Assembly: GCF_003003075.1 (NCBI RefSeq)
Contig: NZ_PVTX01000007.1
Span: forward strand, 124,001 to 188,000
From: Isoptericola halotolerans
GTDB lineage: Bacteria > Actinomycetota > Actinomycetes > Actinomycetales > Cellulomonadaceae
Reading direction: 5' to 3'
Length of the DNA: 64,000 bases
Below the pieces are notes generated by a model that was not told the origin of the DNA, made no database searches, and saw only the letters and a list, made by a program, of their open reading frames with translations. Positions within the stretch are counted from its first letter, which is position 1; each line of letters begins with the position of its first letter. Shown one piece after another: positions 1 to 7,596 of this stretch. Position numbers and translations under genes: made by a program.

Positions 1-161
1 CGCAGGCCGTGGCCGGGCTGGCGGTGGTGGTGACGCTGGCGCTGGTCCCCGTCGCGCCGGCGGGGATCCCGGTGCTCGCGGCGGCCGGTGTCGCCATCGT
101 GGTCGGCGCCACCGCCCCTGCCGCGCCGCCCCCGGCAACGGGTACGGAGGCCGACCGATGA
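1..161 (+). CDS. azlC: AzlC family branched-chain amino acid exporter subunit, C-terminal fragment
   Basis: Only the last 52 codons lie in the window; the 5' part is to the left. The visible protein is a run of Ala, Val, Leu and Gly typical of a transmembrane helix, ending in a short Pro/Ala tail (…PATGTEADR). The stop codon TGA overlaps the ATG of the next gene (ATGA), a sign of translational coupling. The identification rests mainly on that partner, which looks like AzlD: AzlC and AzlD together form a permease that exports branched-chain amino acids and analogues such as azaleucine. On its own the fragment could be any membrane protein. Confidence 0.6.
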   Translation, partial: QAVAGLAVVVTLALVPVAPAGIPVLAAAGVAIVVGATAPAAPPPATGTEADR

Positions 162-478
162 CCACCACCGTGCTGTGGTCGACGGTGCTCCTCGCGTCAG
201 TCGCCAGCTTCGGCCTCAAGCTCGCCGGCCACCTCGTGCCCGAGCACTGGCTGGCCACCGCGCGGGTGCAACGGACCTCCACGCTCGTCACCGTGGCGCT
301 GCTCGTTTCCCTGGTGGTCGTGCAGACGTTCGCCGCCGGCTCGTCGGTCGTCGTCGACGCCCGCGTCCCCGCCCTCGCGGTGGCCGCCGTCGCGCTGGCG
401 CTGCGGGCGCCGTTCATCGTGGTGGTCGTCCTCGCGGCGGCGGCCGCCGCCGGCCTGCGGGCGCTGGGCTGGGGCTGA
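158..478 (+). CDS. azlD: AzlD family branched-chain amino acid transport protein
   Basis: A 106-residue hydrophobic protein with about four membrane segments. It starts with a short hydrophobic N-terminus (TTTVLWSTVLLASVASFGLKL), followed by a loop containing GHLVPEHWL, and then two or three Val/Ala-rich helices. Size and topology match AzlD, the small subunit that partners AzlC in branched-chain amino acid export. The ATG overlaps the stop codon of the preceding azlC fragment by ATGA, so both are probably made from one mRNA. The gene ends 41 bp before an unrelated MFS gene that has its own promoter. Confidence 0.7.
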   Translation: MTTTVLWSTVLLASVASFGLKLAGHLVPEHWLATARVQRTSTLVTVALLVSLVVVQTFAAGSSVVVDARVPALAVAAVALALRAPFIVVVVLAAAAAAGLRALGWG

Positions 479-507
479 GTGCGGGGCCTGCCTGCTCCGG
501 CACGCTC

Positions 508-513
508 TAGGCT
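508..513 (+). promoter_or_regulatory. -10 element TAGGCT for a leaderless MFS gene
   Basis: The hexamer TAGGCT ends 6 nt before the ATG at 520. This spacing places the transcription start on the start codon itself, as in actinobacterial leaderless genes with a TANNNT -10 box. No Shine-Dalgarno sequence is visible. There is no clear -35 hexamer. Confidence 0.5.
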
Positions 514-519
514 GGCCCG

Positions 520-1773
520 ATGCCCTCCCCCGGCCGCGCGCCGCGCCCCACCGCTCCGCGCCCCGAGGTCGACCTGGCCCGCTGGTCGCTCATGGCGCAG
601 TTCGCCCTGTTCGGGGTGCTCGGCACCTCCTGGATGAGCCGGCTGCCCTCGATCCGGTCCGAGCTCGGCCTCAGCGCCGGTCAGCTCGGCTCGCTCCTGG
701 TGGTCGGTGGCGCCGGCACGCTGCTCGCGGTGCTCGTCACCGGTGCCGTCGTCGCACGCTTCGGGAGCCGGCGGACGCTCGCCGCCGCCACGGCGGGCAA
801 CGTGGCCGGCTTCGGCGTCCTCGCGCTCGCCACGGCCACCGGCAGCATCCCGCTGTTCGCCGTCGGCGCGTGCGTGAACGGGATGTGCGGCGCCCTGACC
901 AACATCCCGATCAACATCAGTGCGGCCGGGGTCGAGCGGGCCGTCGGACGGGCTACCCTTCCCCACTTCCACGCGGCGTTCTCCGTCGGCGCCGCACTCG
1001 GCGCCCTGGTGGGTGCCGGCTTCGCCTGGTCGGGAGCGCACGTCGCCGTGCAGCTCGTCGTGGTGACCGCCGCCGTGACCCTCGTGCGGGCCCTGCTCGT
1101 CGTGCCGGCGACGATGCTGGCCCCCGCCCACGGGCGGCCCGCCACCCTCGGCGCCGATGCCCGGCGTGGCAGCGGGGCGCGCGCGGCGCTGGCCGCGTGG
1201 CGGGAGCCCCGGACGCTGCTGATCGGTCTGGTGCTGCTCGCTGCCTCCCTCTCCGAGGGGTCGGCCGGGACATGGCTGGCGCTCGCCGTCGTCGACGGGT
1301 TCGCCGCGCGCGAGGCGGTCGGGGCCGTCGCGTACGGGACCTTCGTCGCGTCGATGACCGTCGTCCGGTTCGCCGGCACCGGGCTGATCGACCGCTACGG
1401 GCGGGTCGCCGTCCTGCGCGTCTCGGGGTTGTCCGCCCTGGCAGGGCTGCTCCTGTTCGGGCTCGCGCCCGCCCTCGTCCTGGCGTGGGTCGGCGTGGTG
1501 CTGTGGGGCTGCGGAGCCGCGCTGGCGAACCCGATCGCCATCTCGGCGGCGTCCGACGAGCCCCTCCACGCCGCGCCACGCGTGTCCGTCGCGACCTCGT
1601 TCTCGACGATGTCGATGCTCGCCGCGCCGCCGCTGCTCGGGCTGCTGGCCGACGAGGTGGGCGTGCGTTCGGCCCTGCTCGTGATCTGCGGTGCGGTCGT
1701 CCTCAGCATCGCCGTGGCCGGTCAGGTCCGGCCCCCGCAAGACGCACCCGTGGCGTCCACCGCCCGCTGGTGA
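520..1773 (+). CDS. MFS transporter
   Basis: A 417-residue major facilitator with about 12 membrane helices. After a short basic and Pro-rich N-terminus it has the pattern LPSIRSELGLSAGQLGSLL, seen in sugar/drug MFS proteins of the FucP/YfkF type, and the loop 2-3 motif RFGSRR. A second domain begins near residue 225 (REPRTLLIGLVLL). The substrate cannot be told from sequence. The start is the ATG placed 6 nt after a TAGGCT box, so the mRNA is probably leaderless. Its stop is only 5 bp before the -10 box of the next gene. Confidence 0.8.
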   Translation: MPSPGRAPRPTAPRPEVDLARWSLMAQFALFGVLGTSWMSRLPSIRSELGLSAGQLGSLLVVGGAGTLLAVLVTGAVVARFGSRRTLAAATAGNVAGFGVLALATATGSIPLFAVGACVNGMCGALTNIPINISAAGVERAVGRATLPHFHAAFSVGAALGALVGAGFAWSGAHVAVQLVVVTAAVTLVRALLVVPATMLAPAHGRPATLGADARRGSGARAALAAWREPRTLLIGLVLLAASLSEGSAGTWLALAVVDGFAAREAVGAVAYGTFVASMTVVRFAGTGLIDRYGRVAVLRVSGLSALAGLLLFGLAPALVLAWVGVVLWGCGAALANPIAISAASDEPLHAAPRVSVATSFSTMSMLAAPPLLGLLADEVGVRSALLVICGAVVLSIAVAGQVRPPQDAPVASTARW

Positions 1774-1778
1774 GCACC

Positions 1779-1784
1779 TAGGGT
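1779..1784 (+). promoter_or_regulatory. -10 element TAGGGT for the GNAT gene
   Basis: TAGGGT lies 5 bp after the stop codon of the MFS gene and 6 nt before ATG 1791. The position supports a leaderless transcript and decides the start of the downstream gene in favour of ATG 1791 over GTG 1785. Confidence 0.5.
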
Positions 1785-1790
1785 GTGGCC

Positions 1791-2297
1791 ATGGCACTGT
1801 TCCGCGAGACCGCCGACGTCTCCGTCCGTCCCGCAGTCCCCGGCGACGAGGAGGCCGTGACGCAGGTCCAGGTCGACGCGTGGCGGACCACCCATGCCGA
1901 GACGCTCGGGGGCGCCGTCGACGCCCTCGACGAGCAGACGATGCGGCAGCGATGGACCGAGGCGATCGCGCGACCGCCCGGCCCGGGGTTCGCCGTCCTC
2001 GTCGCGCTCGACGGACCGAAGGTCGTCGGCTTCGCCGCCGTCGGACCGGGTCAGGTCATGGCACTGGAAGTGGCTCCCGACCACCGGCTCGCGGGCCACG
2101 GATCCCGGCTCCTCGCCGCCGCCGTCGACCGGCTGCGCACCGACGGCTCCGAGGAGGTCGTCACCTGGGTCCTCGACGGCGACGACGGCCGCGAGCGGTT
2201 CCTCGCCTCCTCGGGCCTCCGGCCCGACGGGGTCGAGCGGGCTCTCGCCGCGGGCGTGCGCGACGTCGTCGAGCGCCGCTGGTCGGCCGTCATCTGA
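1791..2297 (+). CDS. GNAT family N-acetyltransferase
   Basis: A 168-residue protein with the GNAT fold: an N-terminal strand (ADVSVRPAVPGDEEAV), a middle strand ending in VGFAAVGPG, the acetyl-CoA strand VMALEVAPDHRLAGHGSRLL (a slightly degenerate R/Q-x-x-G-x-G/A loop, here HRLAGHG), and a C-terminal GFxxxG-like stretch (SSGLRPDGVERAL). The family transfers an acetyl group from acetyl-CoA to an amine; the substrate here is unknown. The start was set at 1791 because of a -10 box six bases upstream; a GTG six bases earlier is possible. The 3' end overlaps the convergent DUF308 gene by 8 bp. Confidence 0.75.
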   Translation: MALFRETADVSVRPAVPGDEEAVTQVQVDAWRTTHAETLGGAVDALDEQTMRQRWTEAIARPPGPGFAVLVALDGPKVVGFAAVGPGQVMALEVAPDHRLAGHGSRLLAAAVDRLRTDGSEEVVTWVLDGDDGRERFLASSGLRPDGVERALAAGVRDVVERRWSAVI

Positions 2298-3123
2298 CCT
2301 CGCGGGGCGTGTCGCGCCCCTCCGGCGGCTCGTCGCCGCCGGCCGCGCCGTCGCCGGCCGCGCCGTCGGCGGCCGTGTCGTCGGTGGCCGTGTCGTCCAC
2401 CGGGGTGGAGACCGACCTGGGCCCCGCCGCCGCGGCGGGAGCGAACTGCGGGTTCGCGGACCCGAGCACCGAACCGCCCGTCACCACGACGCCGACCTTC
2501 TCCGCCTGCTCGCGCAGCCCCCACAGCTCGCGGGAGACGGACCGCACCGCGAATCCGGACACGAGGTGGATCGAGCCCGCGACGAAGGCGAACAGCGCGA
2601 AGACGATCGTCACCAGCCGGAGCACGTCGAAGGAGTCGAGCGGACGCGTGACGAGCAGCAGACCGAACAACCCCGCCGTGATGCCGAAGGTGATCATCCA
2701 CGGCCAGCCGAGGTCGCGGTTGCGCGCCAGGGCGGCGCCACCGACGACGGCGACGATCCCGAGCACGATCGCCCAGCTCGCCAGGACGTAGTAGAGCGGC
2801 GTCGGGTCCAGCTCCGGCCAGAACGCCACGGCCACGCCGAAGAGCACGTTGACGCCTGCCTGCGCGAGCCACCACGCCGAGCCCACCTGGTGGCGGTGCA
2901 CGAACCACTGGACCACGACCAGGACCGCGTCCAGCACGAGGAACGCGCCCACGAGCAGCCGCAGCACCCCCAGCTCGCCGAGGGGCTCGATCATCAGCAG
3001 CAGCCCGAGCACCACGAAGGCGATGCCGCGTACGACGGGCAGCCACCAGACCCGCCGGAACGGGTTGCGGAACTCCCCGACGGCTGCGTCCTGCGTCCCC
3101 GTGCCCGAGTCCTCGCGTGTCAT
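2290..3123 (-). CDS. DUF308 (HdeD-like) membrane protein
   Basis: A 277-residue protein with six or more membrane helices arranged as two similar three-helix units (VRGIAFVVLGLLLMIEPL and the later ITFGITAGLFGLLLVTRPL). That repeated pattern is typical of the DUF308/HdeD family, linked in enterobacteria to acid resistance but uncharacterised in Actinobacteria. The C-terminal 70 residues are a soluble Ala/Asp/Gly-rich tail containing a repeated DTATDDTAADGAAGDGAAGG-type low-complexity run. ATG 3123 is preferred over a longer frame because GGGAGGA stands 6 nt before it. The gene is convergent with the GNAT gene and divergent from an MFS gene. Confidence 0.75.
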   Translation of the reverse strand: MTREDSGTGTQDAAVGEFRNPFRRVWWLPVVRGIAFVVLGLLLMIEPLGELGVLRLLVGAFLVLDAVLVVVQWFVHRHQVGSAWWLAQAGVNVLFGVAVAFWPELDPTPLYYVLASWAIVLGIVAVVGGAALARNRDLGWPWMITFGITAGLFGLLLVTRPLDSFDVLRLVTIVFALFAFVAGSIHLVSGFAVRSVSRELWGLREQAEKVGVVVTGGSVLGSANPQFAPAAAAGPRSVSTPVDDTATDDTAADGAAGDGAAGGDEPPEGRDTPREVR

Positions 3124-3240
3124 GCGCAGTCCTCCCGTCGTCCGCTGCTGACCTGCGGTCATGCTACGAGCACGGTCGCCGGGCCGCACGGCAGGACGAC
3201 GCCGGCGGGCGCGACGGGCGCAGGGTGACAGGATGAGCCG

Positions 3241-4449
3241 GTGCCACCGTCAGCCTCCACCACCCGCACCGTCCGTGACGCCGCCGGCGGGATCGCGGTC
3301 CTCGCGGTCGCGAACTTCGTCGCCATCACCACCGAGGTGCTGCCCGTCGGACTGCTGCCGCAGCTCGCGCGCGGCGTCGGCGTGTCGGAGTCGACCGCAG
3401 GGCTTCTCGTCACCGTCTACGCCCTGGTCGTCGCGGCCTGCGCCGTCCCGCTGACCCTGGCCACGCAGCGGTTCCCCCGCAAACCGCTGCTCCTCGTGAC
3501 GCTCGCGACCTACGTGGCCGGCAACCTGCTCGTCGCCGTCGCCCCGTCCTACGCCGTCATGGCGGCTGGACGCACGCTCGGCGGGATCGGCCACGCCGTG
3601 TTCTTCTCGGTGTCGATCGCGTACGCCGCCCGACTCGTCGGCCCGCTCTACACCGGCCGGGCCCTGACCCTCGTCACCGCCGGCGGGACGATGGGGTTCG
3701 TCCTGGGCGTGCCCCTGTCGACCTCGCTGGGGACCGCCGTCGGCTGGCGCTGGTCGTTCGCGCTGCTCGCGGGCGTCTGTGCCCTGACGGCGCTCCTGGT
3801 GGCACGGCTGCTGCCCGCCGTGGCCGTCGCGACACCGCCGGCGCGGGACCGCGCGGTCGCGCGCCGGGGGCGCCGGCGGCTGGGCGTCGTGGTCGGCACC
3901 AACACGGTGCTGTTCGGCGGGCACTACGCCGTGTACACCTACATCTCCCTGCTGCTCCTGAGCACGGGGCTGTCCGAGGCGGCCGTCGGCCCGGTGCTCC
4001 TCCTCTTCGGAGCCCTGGGACTCGTGGGGCTGTGGGCGGCTGCCCGCTACCTGGACCGCACGCCACGCGCCCTGACCATCACCGCGATGGCCACCATCGT
4101 CGGCTCGCTGACCGCCCTCGCGCTCGTGCTCCCCCACGCCGCGGGCGTGCTCGTGGCCGGCGGCGTGTGGCTCGCCGCGTTCGGTGCCATCCCGGCGACG
4201 TTCCAGGCGGCGGCCCTGCGCACGCAGGGCGCCACGGCCGACGTCGCCGGGGCGTTCGTCAACGCGACGTCCAACCTCGGCATCGGCCTCGGAGCCGCCC
4301 TCGGAGCCGTCGTCGTCGCCGGACCGGGAACCCGCGTCCTGGCGCTGACCGGCGCCGGCGTCGTCGCGCTGGCCTGCCTCGCCGTCGTCGTGGCGCGCGG
4401 CGCCTTCCCGCGGGACCCGGCCGCGGCGAGCGCCGACCCCACGCGGTAA
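3241..4449 (+). CDS. MFS transporter, drug/arabinose efflux type
   Basis: A 402-residue, 12-helix major facilitator. The N-terminus ITTEVLPVGLLPQLARGVGVSEST is characteristic of the AraJ/YdhP/SotB group of MFS exporters, followed by the TM4 pattern RTLGGIGHAVFFSVSIAYAARLV. The predicted role is export of drugs or sugars; the substrate is not defined. It begins with GTG; the hexamer CAGGAT (3229-3234) ends 6 nt before it and there is no ribosome binding site, so a leaderless message is likely. It is divergent from the DUF308 gene with about 117 bp between starts. Confidence 0.8.
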   Translation: MPPSASTTRTVRDAAGGIAVLAVANFVAITTEVLPVGLLPQLARGVGVSESTAGLLVTVYALVVAACAVPLTLATQRFPRKPLLLVTLATYVAGNLLVAVAPSYAVMAAGRTLGGIGHAVFFSVSIAYAARLVGPLYTGRALTLVTAGGTMGFVLGVPLSTSLGTAVGWRWSFALLAGVCALTALLVARLLPAVAVATPPARDRAVARRGRRRLGVVVGTNTVLFGGHYAVYTYISLLLLSTGLSEAAVGPVLLLFGALGLVGLWAAARYLDRTPRALTITAMATIVGSLTALALVLPHAAGVLVAGGVWLAAFGAIPATFQAAALRTQGATADVAGAFVNATSNLGIGLGAALGAVVVAGPGTRVLALTGAGVVALACLAVVVARGAFPRDPAAASADPTR

Positions 4450-4494
4450 CCGGCGCGTGACCCCGGCGTAGCACGTGCGTGCCAGCCTGGACCC

Positions 4495-5004
4495 ATGGGT
4501 CAGGTGGGCAGGGGCGCCGGGGCGATCGTCACCGACTACTTCGCCGCGCCGACCGACGCGCTGGCGGCGACCGTCGCCCGGCAGCCGGACGGACCGTCCA
4601 GCGCGGCGCGCGGCTCCGGCGAGGCCCTGTTCGACACCGTCCGCATGCCGTCGGTGGACCCGTTCGTCATGCTCGGCACCCTGGCCGGGCACCTCTGCCG
4701 GCGCCCCTACGGCGAGGTCACCGGGAACCCACGGCACGGCATCGTCCTGACCGGCGGTGCGGAGGGGCCGTGGGTGGCCACCGTCTCGGACGTCGTCGCC
4801 GTCGAGCTCGCCGCGGCGTCCCCGGAGCACCTTGCCGACGTCGCGGTCCTCGCGGCTGGGCCGACCGGGCCGGTCGGCGCCGGGGCCGACGATCTGGCCA
4901 CCGCACTGCGCGAGCTCGGTGAGCTGGCCGCGCGGGCGCTCGCCGTGCGGCACGCGCTCTACTGCTGGACGGTGCTGACGGACGAGGTCAGCCGCGCGGG
5001 CTGA
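4495..5004 (+). CDS. Hypothetical protein, 169 residues
   Basis: I do not recognise this soluble protein. It has no signal peptide or membrane helix. Notable stretches are EALFDTVRMPSVDPFVMLGT near residues 43-62, CRRPYGEVTGNPRHGIVLTGG near 65-85, and an Ala/Leu-rich C-terminal helix pair. Codon use and GC at third positions match the neighbours, so it looks like a genuine gene. A CAGCCT hexamer (4483-4488) ends 6 nt before the ATG, consistent with a leaderless start. Its last 17 bp overlap the convergent TPR gene. Confidence 0.6.
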   Translation: MGQVGRGAGAIVTDYFAAPTDALAATVARQPDGPSSAARGSGEALFDTVRMPSVDPFVMLGTLAGHLCRRPYGEVTGNPRHGIVLTGGAEGPWVATVSDVVAVELAAASPEHLADVAVLAAGPTGPVGAGADDLATALRELGELAARALAVRHALYCWTVLTDEVSRAG

Positions 5005-5473
5005 AGAGCGACGAGGCCTGACGCAGCGCCGCCCGCGCACGACGGCGGTCCCCCGCGGCGTCGTAGGCGAACGCCAGGCGGTACCAGGCCCGCCAGTCCG
5101 TCGGCGCCGCGTCGACCGCGTCCCGGAACTCGCCGAACGCCTCGTCCGCCGCCGCACGGTCGATCCTGCCGCCGGGCGAGCGCGGGAGGTCGTCCACCGG
5201 GAGCTGCCCCGCGGCCGCCAGCTCGTCGGCCATGCGCTGCACGCGCGCGGCCAGCCAGAACTCTCGTGCGACGAGCCCGATCACCAGCAGCGGGATGATC
5301 AGCACGGCGAGGCCGATGCCGATGAGCAGCGGCTCGCCGCTGCCCACCATGGCCGCGCCACGCTCCACGATCGCCACGACGTACAGCGCGAGGAGCGCGG
5401 AGACGGCGAGCGCCCCGACGAGGCCACGGGGCAGCCGCCGCCGGACGCCCTCCGGCGCGCCGTCGTCGGTCAC
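4988..5473 (-). CDS. Small membrane-anchored tetratricopeptide-repeat protein
   Basis: A 161-residue protein with two N-terminal membrane helices (residues about 20-35 and 48-66) followed by a cytosolic part holding one TPR-like helix pair near the end (WRAWYRLAFAYDAAGDRRRARAALRQA). Such a pattern mediates protein-protein contacts; the partner is unknown. It starts with GTG, overlapping the dapB stop codon as GTGA, so it is probably translated by coupling as the last gene of the pnp-M16-dapB operon. It is convergent with, and overlaps by 17 bp, the hypothetical gene on the other strand. Confidence 0.7.
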   Translation of the reverse strand: MTDDGAPEGVRRRLPRGLVGALAVSALLALYVVAIVERGAAMVGSGEPLLIGIGLAVLIIPLLVIGLVAREFWLAARVQRMADELAAAGQLPVDDLPRSPGGRIDRAAADEAFGEFRDAVDAAPTDWRAWYRLAFAYDAAGDRRRARAALRQASSLFSPRG

Positions 5474-6249
5474 GACAGGTCCAGCACGTTCTCGAGGCCG
5501 ACCGTCAGGCCCGGTCGTGACCCGACCTCCCGCACGGCGAGCAGGACGCCCGGCATGAAGCTGGCCCGGTCGAACGAGTCCTGGCGGATCGTCAGCTGCT
5601 CACCGGCGTTGCCGAAGAGGATCTCCTCGTGCGCCACCAGACCGCGCAGGCGCACGGCGTGCACCCGGACCCCGTCGACGTCCGCGCCCCGGGCCTCCCA
5701 GCCGTCCTGGGTCGCGTCGGGCGACGGCCCGAGCCCCGCGTCGGCCCGGGCGGCGGCGATCGCCGCCGCCGTGTGCCGCGCCGTGCCGGAGGGTGCGTCG
5801 ACCTTGTTCGGGTGGTGCAGCTCGACGACCTCGGCGGACTCGAAGTAGCGCGCCGCCTTGGCGGCGAACGTCATGGCGAGCACGGCGGACAGCCCGAAGT
5901 TGGGGGCGATGAGCACGCCGAGGCCCTCGTCGCCGCGCTCGGCGTTGACCCGCTCGAGGTGCTCCACGACCCGGCCCCGGGACCCGTCGTCCCACCCGGT
6001 GGTGCCCACCACGGCGTGCGCCCCGGCGTCCAGGACGGCGTGCACGTTGTGCTCCGTCACCGCCGGGACGGTGAAGTCCACGGCGACGTGCGCGCCGGAG
6101 TCCCGGACCCCCGCCCCGACGTCGTCCCCCGCGTCCAGCCGGGCGACGAGCTCGAGGTCCTCCGCCTCCTCGACGGCGGCGCACGTCTGGGCCCCCATGC
6201 GCCCGGCGGCGCCGATGACGGCCACCCGGACGACGCTGCTGGTGCTCAC
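5470..6249 (-). CDS. dapB: 4-hydroxy-tetrahydrodipicolinate reductase
   Basis: A 259-residue cytosolic enzyme that reduces hydroxy-tetrahydrodipicolinate with NAD(P)H in the diaminopimelate/lysine pathway. The nucleotide-binding loop VIGAAGRMG is at residues 8-16, the substrate-binding and catalytic stretch VELHHPNKVDAPSGTA follows near residues 140-155, and the N-terminal part has the expected VAVDFT strand. Length is normal for the short actinobacterial type. The GTG start was chosen because AGGAG stands 6 nt upstream; the open frame runs further but the extra part has no similarity. It lies 10 bp downstream of the M16 peptidase gene and overlaps the next gene. Confidence 0.95.
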   Translation of the reverse strand: MSTSSVVRVAVIGAAGRMGAQTCAAVEEAEDLELVARLDAGDDVGAGVRDSGAHVAVDFTVPAVTEHNVHAVLDAGAHAVVGTTGWDDGSRGRVVEHLERVNAERGDEGLGVLIAPNFGLSAVLAMTFAAKAARYFESAEVVELHHPNKVDAPSGTARHTAAAIAAARADAGLGPSPDATQDGWEARGADVDGVRVHAVRLRGLVAHEEILFGNAGEQLTIRQDSFDRASFMPGVLLAVREVGSRPGLTVGLENVLDLS

Positions 6250-6259
6250 GATGATCTCC

Positions 6260-7588
6260 TCATTCTCCGAAGGGGCCGACCCGCACCATCGAGCGCGGAC
6301 GCGACGCGAGGTCGGCGGCGAGCTCACGGACGTCGGTGGCGGTGACGGCACGAACACGTTCCAACGACTCGTCGACGGTCAGGAGCTCGCCGAGCACGAG
6401 CTCCGCGCGGCCCAGCCGGCTCATGCGCGAGCCGGAGTCCTCCAGCCCGAGGACCATGCCGCCCGAGAGCTGACCGACGGAACGCTCCAGCTCGGCGTCC
6501 GTGATGCCGTCGGCGGCGATCCGCTCCAGCTCGGCCACCATCAGCGCGGTGACCTGGTCCACCTTGGCCGGGGTGCACCCGGCGTAGAGCCCGAAGAGGC
6601 CCAGACCGCCGTGCCCCTGCCCGAAGGAGTACGTGGCGTACGCGAGGCCGCGCTTCTCCCGGATCTCCTGGAACAAGCGGGACGACATGCCGCCGCCGAG
6701 GACGGCGTGCAGCACGGTGGAGGCGAACCGCCGGTCGTCGGACGCGCTGAGCCCCGTCCCACCGATGATCACGTTCGCCTGCTCGACCTGCCGGCGGATC
6801 GTCAGCTCGACGCCCGCGGTGGGCACGCCGTCGGACTCGGGGGCCCCCGAGCGGCGCGCGCGGGGCAGCCCCGCGGGGTCCAGGTGCCAACCGCCCGCGA
6901 CGAGCGCGTCGCCGACCTGCTGGACGACGGTGTCGTGGTCCACGCCGCCGGCCGCCGCGATCACGAGGGTCTCCGGGCGGTAGTGCCACCGGTAGTGCTC
7001 CAGCACGGCGTCACGAGGAACGGCGCGGATGGAGTCCGGCGTCCCGCCGATGGGACGTCCGAGCGGGTGCGACCCGAGGGCCGCGGCGGCGAACTCCTCG
7101 TGGACGACCTCGCCGGGGTCGTCGTCCGTCATCGCGATCTCCTCGAGGATGACGCCGCGCTCGGTCTCGAGCTCGTCGGCGTCCAGACGCGCCGAGGTGA
7201 CCATGTCGGCGATCACCTCGATCGCCATCGGGACGTCCTCGTCGAGCACCCGCGCGTAGTAGCAGGTGTGCTCCTTGCCGGTGGCGGCGTTCGCCTCGCC
7301 GCCGACGGCGTCGAACGCCTCGGCGATGTCGAGCGCGGAGCGGCTGGGAGTCCCCTTGAAGAGCAGGTGCTCCAGGAAGTGCGTGGAGCCGTGGTGGCCG
7401 TCGGTCTCGTCCCGGGAGCCGACCCCCACCCAGGCGCCCACGGTGGCCGAGCGGAGACCGGGCATGTGCTCGGTGAGCACACGCACGCCGCCGGGCAGGA
7501 CGCTGCGACGGATCGTCGCGCCGTCCTGCCCGGCGGTCAGCTCGGCACCCGGCTGGCCCGCTCCGACGAGCGGGAGGTGCTGGCTCAT
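6260..7588 (-). CDS. M16 family zinc metallopeptidase (processing-peptidase type)
   Basis: A 442-residue pitrilysin-family protease. The inverted zinc motif HFLEH is at residues 70-74, and the third ligand region ends in GKEHTCYYARVL with the expected glutamates downstream. The second half carries the inactive M16C-like domain, with the GGGMSSRLFQEIREKRGLAY signature typical of mitochondrial-processing-peptidase homologues. Bacterial members are usually cytoplasmic and their targets are mostly unknown. It lies 8 bp downstream of pnp, an arrangement common in Actinobacteria, and 10 bp upstream of dapB. Confidence 0.93.
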   Translation of the reverse strand: MSQHLPLVGAGQPGAELTAGQDGATIRRSVLPGGVRVLTEHMPGLRSATVGAWVGVGSRDETDGHHGSTHFLEHLLFKGTPSRSALDIAEAFDAVGGEANAATGKEHTCYYARVLDEDVPMAIEVIADMVTSARLDADELETERGVILEEIAMTDDDPGEVVHEEFAAAALGSHPLGRPIGGTPDSIRAVPRDAVLEHYRWHYRPETLVIAAAGGVDHDTVVQQVGDALVAGGWHLDPAGLPRARRSGAPESDGVPTAGVELTIRRQVEQANVIIGGTGLSASDDRRFASTVLHAVLGGGMSSRLFQEIREKRGLAYATYSFGQGHGGLGLFGLYAGCTPAKVDQVTALMVAELERIAADGITDAELERSVGQLSGGMVLGLEDSGSRMSRLGRAELVLGELLTVDESLERVRAVTATDVRELAADLASRPRSMVRVGPFGE

Positions 7589-7596
7589 ACGGTCGG

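Noticed and set aside
88-510. A 140-codon open frame overlapping azlD
   Set aside because: Its translation is nearly all Arg, Ala, Gly and Pro and it overlaps a clear membrane protein gene.
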